Positions 6,662 to 10,703 of a stretch of 10,703 bases of DNA are shown here, piece after piece. Position numbers and translations under genes: made by a program. Source of the stretch: Clostridia bacterium (GTDB lineage Bacteria; Bacillota_A; Clostridia; Oscillospirales; CAG-272); contig JAFUQY010000275.1 of the NCBI GenBank assembly GCA_017472105.1, positions 1 to 10,703 of the forward strand. Reading direction: 5' to 3'. Below the pieces are notes generated by a model. That model saw only the letters and a list, made by a program, of their open reading frames with translations. It had not been told where the DNA came from and searched no databases. The stretch's first letter is position 1; the number at the start of each line of letters is the position of its first letter.

Positions 6662-6696
6662 GGGAAAGAAAAAGCAGATACCGGAGTACCTGCTTT
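6662..6696 (-). terminator. Intrinsic terminator of mazEF
   Basis: Five bases past the mazF stop, the minus strand forms a 10-bp stem AAAGCAGGTA/TATCTGCTTT (6687-6696 with 6671-6680, one G-U pair) with a CTCCGG loop, followed by a T-rich tract TTTTTCTTT. Confidence 0.85.
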
Positions 6697-6700
6697 GCAT

Positions 6701-7030
6701 TCAGTTTTCGGGTGTGATTTCCGCCGTTATAATTTCGATGATCTCTTCCAGCAGTTCCGCCGGTACAGATTCTACGAAATGATGCGGACGCGCGCTGAGA
6801 TCGAGAGAGCGGATCTGCTCGCACATCACAACGCCGGTGGTTACAGTTCCGTACAGCGGCACATGAAGCGGATACGGCGTGGTTGTGTTCGTGATCGGAC
6901 AGACAAGGGTCATCGAGCACCGCTTGTTGAAGGCGTTGTTGCTCACCACGATTGCGGGACGGTAGCCTGCTTGCTCATGACCCGTCTGCGGATTGAAGTC
7001 GATTTTGATGATATCCCCCTGCTTCACCAT
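6701..7030 (-). CDS. mazF: MazF/PemK-family toxin, mRNA endoribonuclease
   Basis: MazF toxins cleave single-stranded RNA at short specific sequences and stop growth when the antitoxin is lost. The 109-residue product has the standard length and motifs: GDIIKIDFNP (5-14), GHEQAGYRPAIVVS (17-30) with the catalytic Arg24, CPITNT with Thr47, and GVVMCEQIRSLD (66-77). It overlaps the antitoxin gene by 7 bp (ATGGTGA), the usual coupling for this pair, so the start at 7030 is secure. A terminator follows directly. Catalytic residues are present, so the toxin appears intact. The cleavage sequence cannot be read from the protein. Confidence 0.96.
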   Translation of the reverse strand: MVKQGDIIKIDFNPQTGHEQAGYRPAIVVSNNAFNKRCSMTLVCPITNTTTPYPLHVPLYGTVTTGVVMCEQIRSLDLSARPHHFVESVPAELLEEIIEIITAEITPEN

Positions 7031-7266
7031 ACTTCATTCCCCGCAGGCGCGCCGAAATCGACTTCTTTTTCCTTGTATTCGCCTTCAAACCCTTCAAAGA
7101 GATCCTTGATGGTGCGTTTTTCCGCCGCTTTCCGGATGATGATCGCGCCGTCGGCGGCTTCAATGGTCACGCTTTCGTTTTCGCGCAGGGCTGCCGCTTC
7201 GAGAATGTGCCGCGGAATGCGGATTCCCTGACTGTTGCCCCAGCGTCGGATGGTTGTTTCGGACAT
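7024..7266 (-). CDS. mazE: MazE-type AbrB-fold antitoxin
   Basis: The 80-residue product has an N-terminal SpoVT/AbrB swapped-hairpin DNA-binding domain (1-48) with RRWGNSQGIRIPRHIL, then IEAADGAIIIR. An acidic C-terminal tail (about 52-80) is the expected toxin-wrapping segment. AGGAGG (7274-7279) lies 7 nt before the ATG at 7266; in-frame sequence further upstream runs through the promoter and is not coding. It overlaps mazF by 7 bp. It should repress its own promoter alone or with the toxin, at the palindromes at 7285-7303. Confidence 0.94.
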   Translation of the reverse strand: MSETTIRRWGNSQGIRIPRHILEAAALRENESVTIEAADGAIIIRKAAEKRTIKDLFEGFEGEYKEKEVDFGAPAGNEVW

Positions 7267-7284
7267 GTCTGCACCTCCTGTTTT

Positions 7285-7323
7285 GTATATACTTAGTATA
7301 TACCATTTCGACGGTTTTGTCAA
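7285..7323 (-). promoter_or_regulatory. mazEF promoter and overlapping operator
   Basis: On the minus strand TTGACA (7323 to 7318) and TATACT (7300 to 7295) are spaced 17 bp, a near-consensus promoter. Two self-palindromic octamers GTATATAC (7285-7292 and 7296-7303), 11 bp apart, cover the -10 box and the start point. This is the expected arrangement for repression by an AbrB-fold antitoxin complex. Confidence 0.85.
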
Positions 7324-7326
7324 GGG

Positions 7327-9021
7327 TTAATTGCAGTTCACGTACTCAATCAGCACGGGATGGTGGTCGGAGGGATATTCGCCGTCGATTTTCTCGCCGC
7401 AGACGCGGTAGCTTTCGACGAAGATGTCCTCTTCATTCACGAAAATGAAGTCGATGACGGACTTGGATTTGCCGTAGTTGGTGTAGGTCGCGCCGGTCTC
7501 CTTGGTCTGTGCGAGATCCATGGAGTTTTCCACACCGCCGTCGAGGATTTCTTCATATGCCGTTGTTCCTGCGGCTGTGTTGAAGTCCCCGCTGAGCACG
7601 ATGGGGTACTGCGCGTTCGCTTTGAGGAAATCCGCCAGAACCTTCGCCTGCTTGGTGCGCGCAATGTCATTGGTGTGGTCGAAGTGCGTGTTCACAAACA
7701 GGATCTGCTCACCGTCGGATTTCGTCTCGAGAAGGGCGTAGGTGTAGATGCGGTTGAGCGAGGATTCCGGCACCTTCGACTTGCGGTCGGGTGTGTCGGA
7801 GAGGTATTTCGTGCCGCTGTCGATGAGGTCAAACACGTCTTTTTTGTAGAAAATCGCGTTGTATTCGCCCTGATTTCCGCCGTCGCGTCCGAAGCCGACA
7901 TAGTCGTATTCGTCCCGGAGATTGCCGCGCAGCTTGGTCATCCATGTCGGGGACGCTTCCTGCACGCCGAAGGTGTCCGGGGAATAGTTCCGGATGATCT
8001 CAATGACGCGTCCGGAGCGTGCTGCGGCGTCTTTGTACAGGACGTTGAAGGACATGGCTTTCAGGGTTTCGGGAAGCTCTGTGGGGGATGCTGTTCCGCC
8101 TTCCGGAAGCACAAGATTGATTGATCTTTCCTCAGATTTTTCAATCTCACCTTCGATCATTTCCTCGAAATACAGAACCGCGTTCATCGCACCGAGCTTG
8201 TCTTCTCCGTAAAACACACAGCCGTTTCCGGTGAATGTGAGCGGCATAAATGTGCTGTATTCCGACCAGGTTCCGTCCGCATGATCCGCCGAGAGTTCAA
8301 CCTCAGCCGCACCTTCTTCTCCGACGTACAGGACATATTCCCCTTCGCTCTCATCGGTTACATTCAGCACAAATCCGGTCTGATCGGCGATCTTTTCGCG
8401 CAGTTTTTCCGCCGCCGCTTCATCGAATTTTCTGCCGCCGAAGAGGATTTCATACTCCCTGACCGGGACGCCGTTGATTGAGAACGAATCCACAGCGTAC
8501 TCACCGCGGATCACGGTATCCATGGCGGAATCGTAGAAAACCCCGGTTCCGGCGGCATTATTCACCGTTTCGAGGAAGAGCTGTGCCGCAAGTGCGGTGT
8601 TTTCGTCCGTGTGACCGGCAATGACGATGCATTTGTCGATCATCGCAAAGCCGTAGTCATCCGCACGCAGGGATGCCAGAAATTCCCGCGACTGCGGACG
8701 GTTCGTGTCCCCGATGAGAATTTCGCACTCGCCCATCTGAAGCCCGTCCACGCCCTCGCGGTAGAAATCGTGCCGGAACGTGACCGCATCATTGAGCCCG
8801 TGCACTTCCTGATACACAGACGACGCCGCACGGATCAGCTTCTCCGAGGCATATTCCGGCCGGATCACTTCGTATTCCGCAAGCATCTCAGCCGTCACGG
8901 AAAGCGTCTCCTGCACGGCAGTTTCTTCCGTCTCCGAAATTGATGTATCGTGAGATTCTCCATTCCCGCAGGACATAAAAATCCCGCACAGAAGAATCGC
9001 TGAAATCCAGTATTTTTTCAT
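7327..9021 (-). CDS. Lipoprotein with C-terminal endonuclease/exonuclease/phosphatase domain
   Basis: The 564-residue product starts with a lipoprotein-like signal (MKKYWISAILLCGIFMSC, likely lipidated Cys18) and an acidic linker. Residues about 50-170 and 190-300 look like two copies of one alpha/beta unit (ILIGDTNR...IVIAG and LYVGEEG...VFYGEDKLGA), resembling accessory domains of glycoside hydrolases such as GH20b or DUF4838. Residues about 320-562 form an EEP-superfamily domain with metal and catalytic motifs: SFNVLY, GVQEAS (Glu355), NTHFDH (His446), SGDFNT (Asp479, Asn481) and SDHHPV (His553). The substrate could be a nucleic acid, phospholipid or sugar phosphate outside the membrane. 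The ATG at 9021 has GAGGA 8 nt upstream and gives a proper signal peptide; an earlier in-frame ATG at 9057 overlaps the mnmE stop. It shares the mnmE transcript. Confidence 0.88.
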   Translation of the reverse strand: MKKYWISAILLCGIFMSCGNGESHDTSISETEETAVQETLSVTAEMLAEYEVIRPEYASEKLIRAASSVYQEVHGLNDAVTFRHDFYREGVDGLQMGECEILIGDTNRPQSREFLASLRADDYGFAMIDKCIVIAGHTDENTALAAQLFLETVNNAAGTGVFYDSAMDTVIRGEYAVDSFSINGVPVREYEILFGGRKFDEAAAEKLREKIADQTGFVLNVTDESEGEYVLYVGEEGAAEVELSADHADGTWSEYSTFMPLTFTGNGCVFYGEDKLGAMNAVLYFEEMIEGEIEKSEERSINLVLPEGGTASPTELPETLKAMSFNVLYKDAAARSGRVIEIIRNYSPDTFGVQEASPTWMTKLRGNLRDEYDYVGFGRDGGNQGEYNAIFYKKDVFDLIDSGTKYLSDTPDRKSKVPESSLNRIYTYALLETKSDGEQILFVNTHFDHTNDIARTKQAKVLADFLKANAQYPIVLSGDFNTAAGTTAYEEILDGGVENSMDLAQTKETGATYTNYGKSKSVIDFIFVNEEDIFVESYRVCGEKIDGEYPSDHHPVLIEYVNCN

Positions 9022-9056
9022 TTTTTCAATCCTCACTCCTGCTGTCTCATTCTGCA

Positions 9057-10454
9057 TTACTTCCCTACGCAGAACCGCTTGAAAATTTCGTCAACGATCG
9101 TGCTTTCCATGCTCCGTCCGTCGGTTTCGTTCAGAGCCGCGAGCGCTTCTTCGGCACAGGTGCAGACCGCGTCAATCGGTGCGCCAAACTCAATTCCTTC
9201 GACCGCGGAGATCAGTGCGGCGCGTGCGTGCGTGAGAATCTCCCGCTGACGGATGTCCCAGATGACGGCATCGGTCGAGAGCGTGATTCTGTCACTGCCG
9301 AACAGGTGCGCGATGGCGGACGACAGGGCCCCTCTGTCCTCTTCCCCGCTGCGCTGTGCCGAGATCGTGACGCATTCATCAGCCGACGAGCGGATTTCCG
9401 CGGTTTCTTCCTCCGTGAGCACTGTTCCAAGGTCGGACTTGTTGATGACGGCAATCTTCGGCACGTCCGTGGATTTCACGAGCGAGAGCAGCGTGCGGTC
9501 CTCGTCGCGGAGAGCCTCACAGCCGTCGAAAACGGAAATGACCAGCTCACTCTTCGAGATTTCGTCCGAGGCGCGCTCGATGCCGATTTTCTCGACAAGG
9601 TCGTCCGTGGCGTGAATGCCCGCGGTATCGGACAGACGCAGCGTAATCCCGCCGAAGGAGACGGTTTCGCGCAGAATGTCCCGCGTCGTGCCGGCAACGG
9701 AGGTCACAATCGCACTGTCCTCACCGGTGATGAGGTTGAACACGGAGCTTTTGCCCACGTTCGGACGCCCGCAGATGACGCATTTGACCCCGTCGGAGAT
9801 GGCGCGTCCGGTTTTGTAGGTGGAGAGGAGCTTCTCAACACGCGCGAGAGCCGTCCTCAGCGTGCCTGCAATCTCTCTCTCACCCTCATCGCCGACATCC
9901 TCCTCGGGATAGTCGATCGCGGCGTACAGAGCCGTCATGGTGTCCAGAAGCGATGCGGAAATCCCGCCGATCTCCCGCGAAACGCTCCCGCGCACGGCTG
10001 AACCCGCCAGAAGCATGCGTTCCTTTGTATCCGCGTCGATGAGCTTGCCGACGGCTTCCGCTTCGTTGAGATCGAGCTTACCGTTCACGAAGGCGCGTTT
10101 GGTGAATTCCCCGGGACCGGCAGCCGATGCACCGTGCGCGATTGCGGAGAGATACACAGCCTCCGTGACGGAAAGACCGCCGTGACAGGAAATCTCTGCC
10201 ATGTCCTCACCGGTGAACGAGCCGGGACCCGCAAAGAGCGTGCAGATGCCCTCATCGCAGACGGCGTCGTTTTCGTCAAGGATTGCGCCGAATACGGCTT
10301 TGCGCATGGGATGGGCACTGACAGCGGATTCCCCGAATTTCGGTCGGAACATGGCGTCAGCGATGCGGAATGCGTCACTGCCCGAGATGCGGATGACCGC
10401 GATGCCGCCCTTCCCGCGAGGAGTCGAGACGGCGCATATGGTGGTGTTCAGCAT
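9057..10454 (-). CDS. mnmE: MnmE, tRNA U34 modification GTPase
   Basis: MnmE, with MnmG, adds the (carboxymethyl)aminomethyl group to C5 of the wobble uridine in certain tRNAs, using tetrahydrofolate-derived carbon. The 465-residue product has the N-terminal folate-binding/dimerisation domain (1-118; GKGGIAVIRISG), the helical domain with the inserted G domain, and G motifs GRPNVGKS (229-236), TTRD (256-259), DTAG (276-279) and NKSD (338-341). It ends in FCVGK, the C-terminal CxGK motif with the catalytic cysteine. AAGGA (10463-10467) lies 8 nt before the ATG. The length is typical and all motifs are intact. Firmicutes usually have mnmG directly after it; here a lipoprotein gene overlaps its stop codon instead. 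Confidence 0.98.
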   Translation of the reverse strand: MLNTTICAVSTPRGKGGIAVIRISGSDAFRIADAMFRPKFGESAVSAHPMRKAVFGAILDENDAVCDEGICTLFAGPGSFTGEDMAEISCHGGLSVTEAVYLSAIAHGASAAGPGEFTKRAFVNGKLDLNEAEAVGKLIDADTKERMLLAGSAVRGSVSREIGGISASLLDTMTALYAAIDYPEEDVGDEGEREIAGTLRTALARVEKLLSTYKTGRAISDGVKCVICGRPNVGKSSVFNLITGEDSAIVTSVAGTTRDILRETVSFGGITLRLSDTAGIHATDDLVEKIGIERASDEISKSELVISVFDGCEALRDEDRTLLSLVKSTDVPKIAVINKSDLGTVLTEEETAEIRSSADECVTISAQRSGEEDRGALSSAIAHLFGSDRITLSTDAVIWDIRQREILTHARAALISAVEGIEFGAPIDAVCTCAEEALAALNETDGRSMESTIVDEIFKRFCVGK

Positions 10455-10485
10455 GATACTATTCCTTTGCAGTTTGTTTTGTATT

Positions 10486-10514
10486 ATTATAACGGATTTG
10501 ACGCAGGATTACAA
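10486..10514 (-). promoter_or_regulatory. mnmE promoter
   Basis: On the minus strand TATAAT (10491 to 10486) and TTGTAA (10514 to 10509) are spaced 17 bp. The start would be near 10479, about 25 nt before the mnmE ATG. It lies directly after the terminator of the preceding gene, so mnmE starts a new transcript here. Confidence 0.75.
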
Positions 10515-10563
10515 GTAAAAACACAAAAACAGGAACTTCCCTGTTGAGAGAAATTCCTGTTTT
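10515..10563 (-). terminator. Terminator of the gene upstream of mnmE
   Basis: A perfect 10-bp stem AAAACAGGAA (10526-10535) / TTCCTGTTTT (10554-10563) with an 18-nt loop is followed on the minus strand by TTTTTGTGTTTTT. It should end the transcript of the gene whose last codons lie at 10657-10703. Confidence 0.75.
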
Positions 10564-10581
10564 CATTCCGGTTACACCTTG

Positions 10582-10609
10582 GAGAATTTTTTCCTCAGAA
10601 AAAATTCTC
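10582..10609. repeat. Perfect 12-bp inverted repeat
   Basis: GAGAATTTTTTC (10582-10593) and GAAAAAATTCTC (10598-10609) form a perfect hairpin with loop CTCA. No T-tract follows on either strand, so it is not a classical terminator. A further 7-bp inverted repeat, AACGGGG (10613-10619) / CCCCGTT (10651-10657), lies between it and the stop codon of the right-hand gene. Confidence 0.7.
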
Positions 10610-10656
10610 GGGAACGGGGCAGTTATCTTACAGCCACAGCTTCATCAAATCCCCGT

Positions 10657-10703
10657 TCAGTCTTCAAACGCCGGCTTTTCGTCGGGTTCGGTTTCGCTTG
10701 CCG
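10657..10703 (-). CDS. 3' end of an unidentified gene (partial)
   Basis: The last 14 codons before a TGA (10657-10659) read ASETEPDEKPAFED, an acidic tail typical of a real C-terminus, and three inverted repeats including a terminator follow. In many Firmicutes jag/khpB or yidC precede mnmE, so one of these is possible, but 14 residues are too few to identify it. The gene continues beyond the right edge. Confidence 0.5.
   Translation of the reverse strand, partial: ASETEPDEKPAFED

Noticed and set aside
7267..7323. Upstream in-frame start for the antitoxin
   Set aside because: The TTG at 7323 is the -35 box and the interval contains the -10 box and Shine-Dalgarno.

Overview
The window looks like a chromosomal segment of a low-G+C-lineage Gram-positive bacterium, most likely a Clostridia/Oscillospirales-type gut anaerobe with GC-rich third codon positions. 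The evidence is strong AGGAGG-type ribosome binding sites, sigma-A style promoters (TTGAC-N17-TATAAT), a clostridial-type histidine kinase, and a chromosomal parA-parB pair with a perfect canonical parS site. In Firmicutes, parAB, parS and mnmE all tend to lie near the replication origin, so the segment is probably origin-proximal. The genus cannot be fixed from the sequence alone.

Layout. Bases 1-253 hold no convincing gene, only a few small inverted repeats. A promoter at 254-282 drives a plus-strand operon: parA (329-1114), parB (1154-2044), an unrecognised two-pass membrane protein (2076-2660) and a membrane-anchored MORN-repeat protein (2675-3511). A bidirectional terminator (about 3513-3564) separates it from a convergent minus-strand operon. 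The perfect parS palindrome (3575-3590) lies just past that terminator, inside the last codons of the histidine kinase gene.

The rest of the window is on the minus strand. Reading right to left in the direction of transcription: the last 14 codons of an unidentified gene (10657-10703); three inverted repeats ending in a terminator; mnmE (9057-10454), whose stop codon touches a lipoprotein gene with a C-terminal endonuclease/exonuclease/phosphatase domain (7327-9021); a mazEF toxin-antitoxin pair (7024-7266 and 6701-7030) with its own palindrome-covered promoter and terminator; and a three-gene operon of a UBA-like/DUF4342 membrane protein (6107-6562), an OmpR-type response regulator (5397-6092) and a sensor kinase (3572-5389). 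An extended -10 promoter precedes that operon, with an 11-bp-period direct repeat just upstream.

How the parts work together. ParA, ParB and parS form a complete chromosome partition system within 3.3 kb. Two membrane proteins in the same transcript are candidates for membrane-associated partners, which is inference. The DUF4342 protein is co-transcribed with a two-component system and may act with it. mnmE is a housekeeping tRNA-modification gene; its usual partner mnmG does not follow it here. No CRISPR array, tRNA, rRNA, transposase or phage gene was seen. The most novel-looking elements are the parAB-linked membrane/MORN pair, the DUF4342-two-component operon with its putative operator, and the lipoprotein that joins two sugar-hydrolase-accessory-like repeats to a nuclease/phosphatase fold.
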